A stretch of 64,000 bases of DNA from Puccinellia tenuiflora. Lineage: Eukaryota > Streptophyta > Magnoliopsida > Poales > Poaceae. A program made the position numbers and the translations under genes. Shown here in pieces: positions 23,900-34,140 of the stretch (positions within the stretch are counted from its first letter, which is position 1; each line of letters opens with the position of its first letter). The notes under the pieces are model-generated. The model did no database searches. It was given only the letters and a program-made list of their open reading frames with translations, and was not told the DNA's origin. The stretch covers positions 248,001 through 312,000 of the forward strand of contig QRDG01000419.1 of assembly GCA_012064385.1 (NCBI GenBank). Direction: 5' to 3'.

Positions 23900-24280
23900 T
23901 GCATGGTGTATGGCAAGACTGATATGTGGCGACGTTGATCTGCGTGCATTGTGATGAGTGCTGGTTACCAAAGTGGAAAATGGCGGTAGCAGCAGCATGC
24001 TTGAGGAGTTGAGGCCACGATAGTGGATTGGAAGACAGAATATGGTGCTTAAAAAAAATAGAATACATCGACGGCGTCGTGTGTCCGGCCGTGTGCATGA
24101 GGTAAGTCTTAAATCCAATGAGCGATCCCACCCAGAAAAAATCCATTGAGCGATCCATCATCTTGGATGGCATGGATCGCTGCATGGTGTATGCATCAGG
24201 CAAGATTTATCCCGGCGACGTTGATCTGTATGCATGAGGAAAGATTGGTACCTGGTGACGTTGATCTGCACGCATCGTCT
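23900..24280. repeat. Dispersed short repeats near the Helitron 5' end
   Basis: GACGTTGATCTG followed by a GCAT-type end occurs near 23930, 24217 and 24257. Each is preceded by related CAAGA or AAAGA sequence. They cover several hundred bases with no open frame of note. Confidence 0.65.
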
Positions 24281-24610
24281 AGAGAGTCGACCGGCCGGTT
24301 GAGTCCACGGAGGCTCCCCAATACGGCGGTGGCAGTGCATAGGATACGGTGGAGTACATGGTGATTTCTCTCATGGCGGCGGGAGTGCATGAGGACAGGG
24401 TATAATACATCGGCCGCCTGGTTAATTTGAAAGGGTACGGGGAGAATTATTTAAGGGCAGTGGTGGGTAATTTTTGTGAACTCTAATCCTTCGGATATAA
24501 TTAGCTGGTTTGTTAAATGGATGGTCAGATCTTTCTGATTATTGTGGGATTTTCTAGAGTAGCTATCTTTTTTCTGGTGAACCCATCATGTACCTTTAGT
24601 ATATAATAGA

Positions 24611-24786
24611 TGTGTGATGCTAGTGATTTTGCTGTAGGTGTTATCTTAGGGCAGCACATTGATAAAAAACTGAATGTTATTCATTATGCTAGCAAAACTC
24701 TTGATAGCGCTCAAAAGAATTATGCAACTACTGAAAAGGAATTCTTAGCTGTTGTTTTTGCTTGTGATAAGTTTAGACCCTATATT
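24611..24786 (+). pseudogene. E2 RNase H, first part
   Basis: Directly after the Helitron the frame reads MCDASDFAVGVILGQ, then HYASKTLDSAQKNYATTEKE and VFACDKFRPYI. This is the Ty3-type RNase H start. It is cut at 24786 by the start of G3; the rest of RNase H and integrase are absent. Confidence 0.85.
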
Positions 24787-25756
24787 TGTCGGCACAGTGG
24801 AAACTAGGGTACCACGGGCCGGCCTGCCAGGGCCCACGACACTCTTCAGAAGATTTCGCTAAGGACCAGGAGGACCAGGCTCTCCAAGCCTGGCGAGCCT
24901 CGCGAGGGACCTCTCCTCGAGAGGGCATCTCCAAGGACCAAGCAAAAAGGCTCGGCGAGGCCTCCAGCCTCGCGAGGGTATTTCCTCACGAAGCAAGCTC
25001 TGTCTCCGCGACAGAGCGCACATGGGCTCTGCGCCCTCCGAAGAGTCACGGGCGCGCCTACGCGCGGTGACGACAGCGCCGTAGTTGCCGTTCTCGTGTA
25101 TAAAGCAGTCAACAATGCTGCACCAAGCAAAGGAGGTACAAGAATTGCCGTTTTGATGATTAAGGGGACCGTCTGCCGCTACGCTCCAAGGGCGACGTCA
25201 CCATGGGGCGCCTCCCGACCTCAGCAGCGCCAGCCCACCGTCCTGGCTGGACGGTGGCTTTTCCAGCTTTGGTGATGCCGCTCCCTACCATGGACCGCGT
25301 CCATGGACGCTCCCTTTATCGTGGACCAGTCCTCCTCCTTCATCGCCATGTGGTAGCCCTTCCCGCCAAGATATTTGGGGGAAGAGGTCCAAGACACCTA
25401 TAAAAGGAGGGGGGCACGCTCAGGCAAAAAGGTTGGCTTTTAGATGGTTCGCAATGTGAGATCTAGGGTTTGGAGTGCTGCCATTGTTAGCCACCTCGAG
25501 CTCCCCAAGCTCTCCTTGTACTGAAACCTCTCCAAGCAGTGCAATACAACCAAGGCAGGACGTAGGGGTTTTACCTCTCCAAGAGGGCCCTGAACCTGGG
25601 TAACATCGTGTGTTTTTCTCTGCAGTGCCGTCCCACAGCGATCTCGGTGAGCGCCGTCGCCGAGGCACGTTGAGGGTTGTTTGATTCCGTGTTCAGCCCC
25701 TTACTCGATTCCTTACCTAGTGAGACACACCCAGTTCGTGGGACAGTTCTCCGACA
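24787..25756 (+). repeat. G3 5' LTR
   Basis: 970 bp, starting TGTCGG and ending CCGACA, an inverted terminal pair. GC-rich. Contains CTCGCGAGGG-type words (24897-24980) and a TATA box. Confidence 0.8.
25398..25407 (+). promoter_or_regulatory. Putative TATA box in G3 LTR
   Basis: CTATAAAAGG in a GC-rich promoter-like region about 350 bp before the LTR end. Confidence 0.65.
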
Positions 25757-25758
25757 TT

Positions 25759-25776
25759 TGGCGTGCCAGGTAGGGG
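25759..25776 (+). promoter_or_regulatory. G3 primer-binding site
   Basis: TGGCGTGCCAGGTAGGGG two bases after the 5' LTR. The matching tRNA is not assigned. Confidence 0.75.
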
Positions 25777-25819
25777 TCGAACCTACGGCCTTCCGCTTAG
25801 GACCGAGGGAGGTGATCGA

Positions 25820-27180
25820 GCACCACCTAGCCGTGTGTCCAAACGCACGCCCCGTGAAGCAAAAGGCGCGGCGCCAGGCGCCAGAGAAGCAAGATTTCAT
25901 CGTTCAAGAAGTAGAGAAGTTGAAGAAAGATAGCATCATCAAGGAAGTTGTCCATCCCACTTGGCTCTACAATGGTGTGGTCGTCCCCAAGCACACCGGA
26001 GGAAGCCGCCTCTGCATCGACTTCACCGACCTCAACAAAGCTTGCCCCAAGGACCCTTATCCCCTCTCGAGGATCGACCAGATCGTGGACTCCACCGCCG
26101 GCTGCGCACTCCTCTGTTTTCTGGATGCCTTCTCAGGCTATCACCAGATCAAGATGGCGAAGGAGGACAAGGAGAAGACAACATTTCTCACCCCTTGTGG
26201 TGTGTTTTGCTACGTCTGCATGCCTTTCGCCCTGAAAAATGCCGGTGCCACTTTCCAGCGCCTCATGAGGATCGCCTTGGGGGCTCAAATGGGAAGGAAT
26301 GCAGAGGCCTACGTCGACGACATCATGGTCAAGACCCGGGAGAAGGACACGCTCATCAAGGACCTCGAGGAGACCTTTGCCAACCTGCGCAAGGTAAACA
26401 TCAAGCTGAACCCCGCCAAGTGCGTCTTCGGGGTCCCTTCAGGCAAACTCCTCGGGTTCCTGGTGTCTCATCGTGGCATCGAGGCAAACCCCGACAAGAT
26501 CAGGGCCATAGAAGAGATGCAGCCTCCTCGTCGCCTCAAGGACATGCACCGCTTAGCGGGATGTATGGCCAGCCTTGGCCGTTTCATCTCCAAGTTCGGC
26601 GAGAGGGCGCTGCCGTTTTTTAAGATCATGAAGAGGTCCGGTCCTTTCAAGTGGACCCCTGAAGCGGCAAAGGCCTTCGAGGACCTGAAGAAGTACCTGG
26701 CGAGCCCACCCATCATGGTTGCCCCACACCCTCGCGAGCCTCTGAAGCTGTATCTTGCAGCCACTCCTCAGACGGCAAGCGTGGTCTTGGTGGCTGAAAG
26801 GGAAGAGCCAGTCCTCGCCAAGCAGAGCTCCGCCTCGCCAAGCCCAGAACTCCTCGACAAGGAAGCAGCCTCGTCAAGCCTCCAGCCTCATGCTGAGCCT
26901 CTACAAGCGGGGCCTCAAGAGAACCTCGACAAGGACTCCACCGAGCCTCGAGAGGAGCCAACCGCTGCCACGTCAACAACCACCCTCGTCGAGCCTCCCG
27001 TGTACTTCGTCAGCACAATGCTGCGGGACGCTCGCGAGCGCTACCCCATGCAGCAGAAACTCCTTTTCTCGCTCCTCAGCGCCTCCAGGAAGCTGCGCCA
27101 CTACTTCCAGGGTCACCCCATCAAGGTGGTCACCTCCTACCCCTGGAGCAAGTCCTACGCAACCCAAACGAAACAGATCG
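25820..27180 (+). pseudogene. G3 reverse transcriptase domain
   Basis: One long frame starts in EHHLAVCPNARPVKQ, a typical RT lead-in for the Tat clade. It shows CIDFTDLNKACPKDPYPL, then CFLDAFSGYHQIKM (catalytic Asp) and AYVDDIMVK, with YVDD at 26310-26321. The connection and first RNase H region (FKWTPEAAKAFEDLK) follow. Around 27140-27190 the frame moves by one base, so YPWSKSYATQ is out of frame with the next part. The frame remains open to 27626, but that part is out-of-frame translation. It encodes DNA synthesis on the element's RNA in its family. All RT catalytic residues that I can check are present, yet the protein is cut off by the shift and lacks gag/protease. Confidence 0.8.
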
Positions 27181-29155
27181 CGTCGCAAGCTGGGGCATCG
27201 AGCTGCAACCCTTCGAGCTGGAGTTTGACACCACAAGGGTCATCAAGGGCAGGGCGCTGGCTGATTTCATGGCTGAATGGATGGATACACGTGAAGAAGA
27301 GCCTCAAGAAGAGGAAGCTACAGCCTCAGGAGGGACGGAGCCCAGCTACTGGACCATGCACTTCGACGGCGCCTTCGCGGCCCGGAGTGCAGGGGCTGGT
27401 GCTGTCCTCACCTCACCAACAGGCGACAAGCTCTACTACGCCGTCCAGTTGTGCTTCAAAGACATCGACAAGGTCTCCAACAACATTGCTGAATACGAAG
27501 GCCTCCTCGCTGGGCTCAGAGCTGCCATTTCCCTCGGCATCAAGTGCATCCTCATCAAGGGCGACTCTCAGCTCCTCGTCAACTTCTCCAACAAAAGCTA
27601 CACGCCTAAGGACACCTACATGGTAGCCTACCTTGAAGAGGTACGCAAACTCGAGAAGCACTTCAGGGGCATGGAGCTCAAGCATATCCCACAAGGGGAA
27701 AACCAAGAAGCAGATGAACTCGCCAGGCGAGCGGCAAGAAGGGAAGCCCAGAAGCCTGGAGTGTTCGAGGAGAGACTCGCCAGGTCCTCGGTCAAGCAAC
27801 CAGCGGTCAACATGAGCATCAACAAGGAGCTCCCACCAGCCCCATCAAGTGGAGCACCAAACTGCGGGTTGCCCTTAGGCGATCGCCTACTGATGACCCT
27901 GGTACGCCAAGACACTAGTTGGATCGACGAGATCAAGAGCTACTTGCAAGATCGAGTCCTACCCGAAGAAGATGCAGAGGCCGCGAGGGTTGCTCGCCAA
28001 GCCAAGTTTTACTGCCTCCACGACGGAGACCTGTACCGTAAGCGCCCCAATGGGGTTGCGTTGCGGTGCGTCCCTGCCGAGGAAGGCCGCCAGCTCATCA
28101 ACGACATCCACAGCGGAGAGTGTGGCCACCATTCATCCTCACGCACCCTCGCAGGCAAGGTCTTCTGGAGTGGCTTCTACTGGCCTTCAGTGCTTCAAGA
28201 TGCAGCCGCAATCGTCCAGTCCTGCGACGCCTGCCAATTCCACGCCAAGCAAATTCACCAGCCCGCGCAAGGACTCCAAACTATCCCGCTCTCCTGGCTG
28301 TTCGCGGTCTGGGGGCTGGACCTCCTGGGACCTTTCCCATGAGCGCTCGGGGGCTACCGCTACCTCTACGTCGCCATCGACAAATTCACCAAGTGGCCTG
28401 AGGTGGAACCCGTGCGCACCATCGCGGCGAAATCAGCGGTAAAATTCATCAGGAGCTTGGTCTGCCGCTTTGGCGTGCCCAACCGCATCATCACCGACAA
28501 CGGCTCGCAATTCATCAGCGGCGCCTTCAAGTCCTACTGCGGCAGCCTCGGCGCCCAAATCTGCTACGCCTCGGTGGCTCACCCACGAAGCAACGGGCAG
28601 GCCGAGCGAGCCAACGCCGAGGTGCTCAAGGGCCTCAAGACGTGAAGCTTCAACCGCATCAAGGCCAGCGGCAAGCACTGGATCGATGAGCCCCACTCGG
28701 TGCTCTGGTCCATCCGCACCACGCCAACAAAGTCCACTGGCGAGACGCCGTTCTCCCTCGTCTATGGCGCTAAAGCCGTTCTCCCCAGCGAGATCACCCA
28801 CGGCTCTCCACGAGTCTTGGCCTTCAAGGAGGCTGAGCTGGACGAACTCCGCAACAACGACCTGCTGCTGCTCGAAGGGCTCCGCCGCAATGTGGCCCTG
28901 CGAGCGGCAAGGTACCAGCAAGACCTCCGTCGCTACCACAGCCGCCACATCCGCCCGCGCACTCTCGAAGCAGGAGACCTTGTCCTGAGGAGAATCCTCT
29001 CCAGGGCAGGCCTCCACAAGCTCTCGCCAATGTGGGAAGGACCCTACAGGGTCGTTCACATCGCCAGGCCTGGCTCTGCGTGGCTCGAGACGGAGGACGG
29101 CATTCCTGTCGCCAACCCCTGGAACATCCAGCACCTGCGCAAGTTCTACCCCTGA
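27181..29155 (+). pseudogene. G3 plant-type RNase H and integrase, two TGA stops
   Basis: A single frame from about 27185 to 29155 is broken by TGA at 28340 and 28643. The second RNase H begins MHFDGAFAARSAGAGAVL and carries NNIAEYEGLLAGLRAA and KGDSQLLVN, with Asp and Glu residues in the usual places. Integrase follows: the zinc-binding part ends CDACQ, then WGLDLLGPFP, ITDNGSQF and NGQAERANAEV supply the D, D and E residues. The C-terminal part (LSPMWEGPYRV, then WNIQHLRKFYP) is complete. Both stops are TGA, consistent with C-to-T decay at CGA. Integrase would insert the DNA copy. Confidence 0.8.
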
Positions 29156-30070
29156 TCGTCCTCGACGAGCAATTTTTTGCATCAAGGGAGAGCTTCGCGC
29201 CTTCATCCTCTACGAGGAAAATATCCGAGCTCCCCTCTCTACTATACGTTGCCACGGGCCGTTCGAGAAGACTCTCAAGCCACCACGCCTCGGCAAGGTG
29301 ACTTCTTCAAGCACCATGCCTTGGCGAGGTGGATCCCCATGCCCAGACATGGCGGACCACAGGCTCTCGAAGCCACCCCCGCATAGGGGCCCCCTCTGAG
29401 CTCTCTCTACATGCGTCGCCTCGGGCCGCGAGAGTCTCAGCCACTCCATGTGGAACCCCATGCCCAGACATGGCGGATTTTGTACTTCTGGCCACGCCAG
29501 TGTAATGAACCCTTGTTTCAGGTCACTTTGAACCTTTGCGCTTCGCGCCAGCATATGTTGTTGCTTCGGTAAGCAGTTATATTATTGCATTTCATCCTTG
29601 CTCGTATGATCCCTCCTGTGCATCTCGCGAGCGGGGGCTGCGGATGGTGCCTGTGCCTCGGGAGCATCCCAGCAGCGCCTCAAACCCAAGGGATCCGAGC
29701 TCTGAACTCACGGGTCAGCTCTCATGTACGTCAACTCCCAAGGAGCTCTGAACTCATGGGCCGGCTCCCGTGCACGTCAACTCACCAAGGACCTTGGTGC
29801 CTGTTCTCCTCGCGAGACACACATGAAGGAACCTACGAGCACGCATGAGTTATCTAGCTATGTATTGCTTGTGGGTATGCCTATCTGTCCAAACGCAGTA
29901 AAGCAAGCTCAAAACAAGTCTCAGGCAACCTCCCAAAGGAAAACACCTCATCAGGGAACCAGCACCCTCTCCAAGGCAAAAACGCCTCGTGAAGCTAAGT
30001 CCAAACACTTGGTTAAATTTCCTTTCGCTATTTTTGTCCCTCGAGCCTCTTTTCTCTCTCCTATGCCTCA
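29156..30070 (+). other. G3 3' untranslated region, truncated
   Basis: GC-rich, with repeated CCATGCCCAGACATGGCGGA (29336 and 29458) and related AGCTCTGAACTCA..GG phrases (29700 and 29742). No open frame continues from pol and no LTR or polypurine tract is reached. It ends at the deletion junction around 30000-30090. Confidence 0.6.
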
Positions 30071-31518
30071 TGGGCTGCTTGCGCATTTCAGAAAAGTTGT
30101 TCTGTGAAGTTTCTCGGAATGCGCTGAAAATTTACGGGAATTATTTCCAAGCAGAAACAAGTCTGGAGCCAGGAGGGCGCCCGAAGGGGAGGCAACCAGC
30201 CTCCAGACGCCCCCCAGGTGTGGCCCACCCCTTGGCCGCGCCTGGGTCCCACCTGGTACCCTCTGGCACCGTCTCGAGTTGCCCCTTCGCCTATAAAATC
30301 GTCTTCGACCCGAAAACCGTAAGTACCCGATCATATTTTTTAGAAGACGTTCGAGGCCGCCACCTTCGCCAACCCTAGTTCGGGAGGGTTCTGCATCTCT
30401 TCCCGGCACCCTGCCGGAGAGGGGAGTCGACACCGGAGGCTTCTACATCACCATGCCTGCCTCCGGAGTGATGCGTGAGTAGTCCACCACGGGACTACGG
30501 GTCCATAGCAGTAGCTAGATGGTTGTGTCTCCTCCTTGTACTCCATTGCTTAGATCTTGTGAGCTGCCTATCATGATCAAGATCATATTATCTGTAACTG
30601 CTACATGATTGTGTTTGCATGGATCCGATGAATTGTGGAAATCATTACTTTTGTTAATCTATGTGTTATGTTTTATCTATGATCTTGCATGCTCTCCGAT
30701 GCTAGTGGATGCTTTGGCCAAGTAATTATTAGTGTTGTATGAGGGAGTATTTATGCTAGATAGTGGGTTCATGCCTCTTTTTTGTCTGAGATTTGGTTGA
30801 CAGAAACGATCAAGACTAAAGATGTGTTGTTGCCACTAGGGAGGAAACAGCGGTGTGATTTCCTTGTGTTATTTTCATTGCTTACATTATGCACTTTGCT
30901 TATTGCAATGATATGTTGCTTGCAACTTAATACTTCTGGGTGACATGCTAGATAGCGATCCCGGGGTGGATTATTAGTCATAGATGCGGTTGGATGACGG
31001 TCTATGTATTTTACGTAATGCCCGTATTAGATGAAATGGTGAATTATATTGTTTTATGATAGCATTGTTGTGCGCCCACAATTCTGTCAATTGCCATGCT
31101 GTAATTTGTTTACCCATCATGTATATCTTCTGGAGAGACACCACTAATGAACTGTGGACCCCGGTCCTATTTTCCTACATTGTTTACAACCGTTTTAATA
31201 GCTTTTCATCATCATTCGCTCGATGGTCATATTTCACTCCCTTCATATTTTACATCTACATAATTAATTCTTTGTGTTCGGGAAGCCGGAGAGATTGACA
31301 GCCTCTGTTTCGTTGGGGCAAAGTAGTTTGTTTGTGATTGTGTGCAGGTCCACGTCAACACGCCAACATATTTTTCTGACACCGTTGACACCTAGCAAGG
31401 CCTTCTCCAAGTCCTACTGGTTCGATAACCTTGGTTTTGTAATCAACGGAAACTGCTGTTTTGCTGCATCATACCTTCCTCTTGGGGTTCCCCAGCGAAC
31501 GTGTGATCCACGTCATCA
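30071..31518 (+). repeat. X: 3' end of a foreign LTR of unknown family
   Basis: About 1.45 kb, with a GC-rich first third, a TATA-like box, and an AT-rich remainder ending CACGTCATCA. It is unlike the LTRs of E1, E2, A, B or G3, although its general layout resembles an Athila-type LTR. E2's LTR resumes at 31519. Its left limit cannot be fixed because it joins G3 without a TG start that I can identify. No internal region of X remains. Confidence 0.6.
30291..30300 (+). promoter_or_regulatory. Putative TATA box in LTR X
   Basis: CTATAAAATC after a GC-rich stretch; placed as expected for an LTR promoter, but untested. Confidence 0.5.
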
Positions 31519-31581
31519 GTTCGACACTCTTATTTATCAAAAGTACTATGATAGATCCCCTATACTTGTGGGTCATCAAGT
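31519..31581 (+). repeat. Last 63 bp of E2 3' LTR
   Basis: Begins GTTCGACACTC and ends GGGTCATCA. It appears identical to the end of the 5' LTR (17973-18035). It is followed by AGTCG, the target duplication, and by E1 sequence. Confidence 0.85.
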
Positions 31582-32711
31582 CGTTGGTCATTCACCACTT
31601 GAGGCTTGTCTCTGTCGAGGGTGTTAATTTTTATAGCCCTGGAGCGATAAACTTCCTCAACAATGAATGGTCCTTTCCATTTGGAGAGTAATTTTCCTGC
31701 AAAAAATCTAAGACGAGACCTAAACAACAATACTTTATCACCTATATTAAACTCTCTTTTCAAAATTCTCTTATCATGTCATTTCTTTACCTTCTCCTTG
31801 AACAACGTGGCATTTTCCTAAGCTTCACTCCTCCACTCATCCAAAGAACTTAAGTTAAGCAATCTTTTCTCACCAGCAACAGTAGGATCAGAATTGAGTT
31901 GTCTAACAGCCCAATAAGCTTTATGTTCTAATTCAAGAGGCAAATAACATGCCTTCACATAAACCATTTTATAAGGAGACATGCCCATAGGATTTTTACA
32001 AGCAGTCCTATAAGCCCACAAAGCATCATTAAGTTTTTTAGACCAATTCTTCCTATATTTGTTGACAGTCTTTTGCAAAATTAATTTGATCTCTCTATTA
32101 GTTAATTCAACTTGCCCACTAGTTTGAGTATGATAAGGTGATGAAACTCTATGATTAACATCATACTTAGCTAGAACTTTCTTAAAAGCACCATGAATAA
32201 AATGAGAACCTCCATCAGTCATAAGATATCTAGGCACTCTAAACCTGGGGCAGATAATTTCTTTAATCATTTTTAAAGATGTCTTATGATCAGCACTTTT
32301 AGTTGGTATAGCTTCTACCCATTTAGTAACATAATCAACAACAACAAGTATATGAGTGTTACCATGCAAAGTAGGAAAAGGACCCATAAAGTTAAATCCC
32401 CAACAATCAAAAGGTTCAATAACAAGAGAGTAATTCATAGGCATTTCATTACGTCTACTAATATTACCTACCCTTTGACATTCATCACAAGAAGAAACAA
32501 ACCTTTTAGAATCCTTAAATAAGGTAGGCCAATAAAAACCGGATTGTAGAACCTTGTGCGCGGTCCTATCTCCTGCGTGGTGTCCTCCATAGCCGCTATT
32601 GTAATATTTTCTCAAAATTTCATCTTGCTCATTCTCGGGAACACATCTCCTCATAATTCCATCAACTCCCTCCTTGTATAAATGTGGGTCATCCCAAAAA
32701 TAGTGCCCCAA
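31582..32711 (-). pseudogene. E1 integrase
   Basis: On the minus strand the frame begins LGHYFWDDPHLYKEG beside the A insertion. It carries the zinc-binding region (H..H to CDECQ), then FNFMGPFP, where the first catalytic Asp of the D,D,E triad is Asn. The others are seen in LMTDGGSHF and SGQVELTNREI. Stops follow at 31818 (TAG) and near 31770 (TGA), then KREFNIGDKVLLF and KWKGPFIVEEV of the C-terminal domain. The first-Asp change alone would abolish catalysis. The last codons lie at 6456-6578. Confidence 0.82.
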
Positions 32712-32884
32712 TGATCGGTTGTGGTTTAGGGGGATTTTTTTCGTTCTCTCCACAGGGATCAAAATCTATTGGTGCTTTTCCTTTCTAGAAGCTTGGAACA
32801 ACGAAAAGGTGGGATGGTGTTTACGGATCTAGACTAGGCCTTGCGGATCAAGCAAGAGAATTTAGAACGGTGACAGCAAAGGGG

Positions 32885-33185
32885 GGCTAAGGAAGATTGT
32901 TTCACGGACAGCAAAAGGGAGGTTAAGGAAGATTGTTTCACGGACAGCAAAAGGGAGGCTAAGAAAGAGTGTTTCACGGACAGCAAAAGGGAGGTTAAGG
33001 AAGATTGTTTCATGGATAGCAGAAGGGAGGTTAAGGAAGATTGTTTCACGGACAGCAAAAGGGAGGTTAAGGAAGATTGTTTCACGGACAGCAAAAGGGA
33101 GGCTAAGGAAGATTGTTTCACGGACAGCAAAAGGGAGGCTAAGGAAGAGTGTTTCACGGACAGCAAAAGGGAGGCTAAGGAGGAT
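32885..33185. repeat. 36-bp minisatellite in the A LTR, eight units
   Basis: Unit AGGAAGATTGTTTCACGGAC then AGCAAAAGGGAGGTTA, in eight slightly varied tandem copies. Because 36 is a multiple of three it yields long repetitive frames (LPFAVRETIF), which are not proteins I would accept. Confidence 0.9.
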
Positions 33186-33858
33186 TGAACAAACACATAA
33201 CATGAACAGCAGCAAAAGGGGGCTAAGGAAGAGTTCACAGGCAACAAAGTCACAGCACAATTACAAAGTTCACACAAATGGAGCAATTTAGAGAGTTACA
33301 GAGAGATTTCACCGAAAGGGTTGGAGAGGATCGAATCAGTTCGTCACGGCGGCAGCAGAGGAAGCAGAGGCGGGAGGCTAAGGAAGATATAGATGAAGGG
33401 GAAGCAAGGAAGTAGACAGGGACAGATACGGATCAAGGGCTTCTTCTTTCCTCTCGTTCCTCGCGAATCATTTTCGCTGTTCTTCTCCAAAGTTCTTCCT
33501 TGTTCTTCTGTTCTTGATCTGGGTGGAGTGGTGCGGAGCGGTGGAGTGGTTGGTGATGAATGGCGAATTGCGAATCCATTCTTTTTGGCTAAGGAAGCCG
33601 CTTTATAGGCGCTGCGGAAATGGCGAGAGGGCCTCGGCTACGGAAGTGGCGAGGGCCGCGGTCGATGGCGTGGTAGGTGGCGCGGCGGGAACTTCCGCCG
33701 TCGCTTTTCAGCTTTTTTGCCCGGACGCACATGGGCTGCTCCCTCCTTTATCACATTTTTGACTCTTCTGATTTCTTCTCCTCCAAGATGACCGATTCCC
33801 TCCTTGCTGGTTCAAACGCGTGCGCAGCACATGGGAGACACGCTCACTTTCTTCTCTT

Positions 33859-33957
33859 CAGGCTTCGAGAGGCTCCCTCGAGAGGTGGCACCCTCGCGAG
33901 ACATTTTCTCCTCGCGAAGCGTCAAACCCTCGCGAGGCCTTTTTCCTCGCCAAGCAA
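33859..33957. repeat. CTCGCGAG-type word cluster in the A LTR
   Basis: Contains CTTCGAGAGGC, CCTCGAGAGG, CCTCGCGAGAC, CCTCGCGAAGC and CCTCGCGAGGC within 100 bp. The same cluster is in the 5' LTR (58257-58350). Further clusters lie at 35065-35190, 36738-36870, 45648-45745 and 46608-46690. Confidence 0.8.
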
Positions 33958-34119
33958 CATTTTGAGTTGGAGATGGAGAAATATGTGCCTTGGCGCACTG
34001 ATCTGAAAAAAGTGGATAACTGATGTAAAAAGCATTTAAAACCTTGACTAAACTTCTCAAATATGATCAAGATTTGGGGTTTTGGACGTCGAAAAGATGT
34101 GCATAATTCAGAGTGATCA

Positions 34120-34140
34120 AACCCCCAGACCCAAACCTTT
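34120..34140 (-). promoter_or_regulatory. Polypurine tract of A
   Basis: The minus strand reads TTTGGGTCTGGGGGTT directly before the LTR start TGATCA. Confidence 0.75.

Larger units (their letters stand above)
21111..24610 (-). mobile_element. Non-autonomous Helitron, 3.5 kb
   Basis: On the minus strand it begins TCTATTATATACTAAAGG and ends with a GC-rich hairpin followed by CTAG. The flanking bases are A and T, the expected Helitron target. Removing it rejoins the E2 frame exactly (PFEI to MCDASD), with no duplication, as known for rolling-circle insertion. I see no Rep/helicase ORF, so it would need a helper in trans. The interior is AT-rich with a 100-bp tandem duplication, a 32-bp direct repeat and three copies of a GACGTTGATCTG motif near its 5' end. 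I recognise no captured gene. Confidence 0.9.
24787..30070 (+). mobile_element. G3: Tat-like Gypsy element, lacking gag/protease and its 3' LTR
   Basis: A 5' LTR (24787-25756), a primer-binding site (25759-25776) and a GC-rich pol region (to 29155) are present. Pol has a second, plant-type RNase H after the RT and then integrase, the arrangement known for the Tat clade. Only about 45 bases separate the primer site from RT-linked sequence, so gag and protease have been deleted. Past 29155 a non-coding 3' region runs to about 30070, where it changes to an unrelated LTR. No 3' LTR or right target copy is found. The right limit is approximate. Confidence 0.8.
6579..31581 (+). mobile_element. E2: Athila-like Gypsy element, plus strand, heavily rearranged
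   Basis: E2 starts TGATACGTCC at 6579 and ends GGGTCATCA at 31581. Flanks AGTCA (6574-6578) and AGTCG (31582-31586) are the 5-bp target duplication with one change. Its 5' LTR (with Copia C1 inside), primer-binding site, gag, protease, RT and part of RNase H are present, but integrase, the 3' region and all but 63 bp of the 3' LTR are missing. It is the same broad family as E1, in opposite orientation. Insertions inside it are C1, a Helitron, G3 and X. All coding parts are broken. Confidence 0.85.
32712..34119 (-). repeat. A 3' LTR
   Basis: 1408 bp, beginning TGATCACTCTGAATTATGC and ending CCGATCA on the minus strand. Includes the 36-bp minisatellite and a CTCGCGAG-rich block. Confidence 0.92.

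Noticed and set aside
26973..27626. Extension of the G3 RT frame to 27626 as real protein
   Set aside because: After about 27180 the conserved RNase H sequence is in another frame; the Ser/Thr-rich tail is out-of-frame translation.
28433..29206. A 257-codon minus-strand frame opposite the G3 integrase
   Set aside because: Antisense shadow of GC-rich integrase sequence, which has the D,D,E motifs on the plus strand.
32885..33185. Regular repeat array resembling a CRISPR array
   Set aside because: Units are directly adjacent with no unique spacers, and the locus is a plant LTR.
32834..33286. Long repetitive minus-strand frames over the LTR of A (LPFAVRETIF repeats)
   Set aside because: They are produced by the 36-bp minisatellite, whose length is a multiple of three. 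Several frames are open at once and there is no protein signature.
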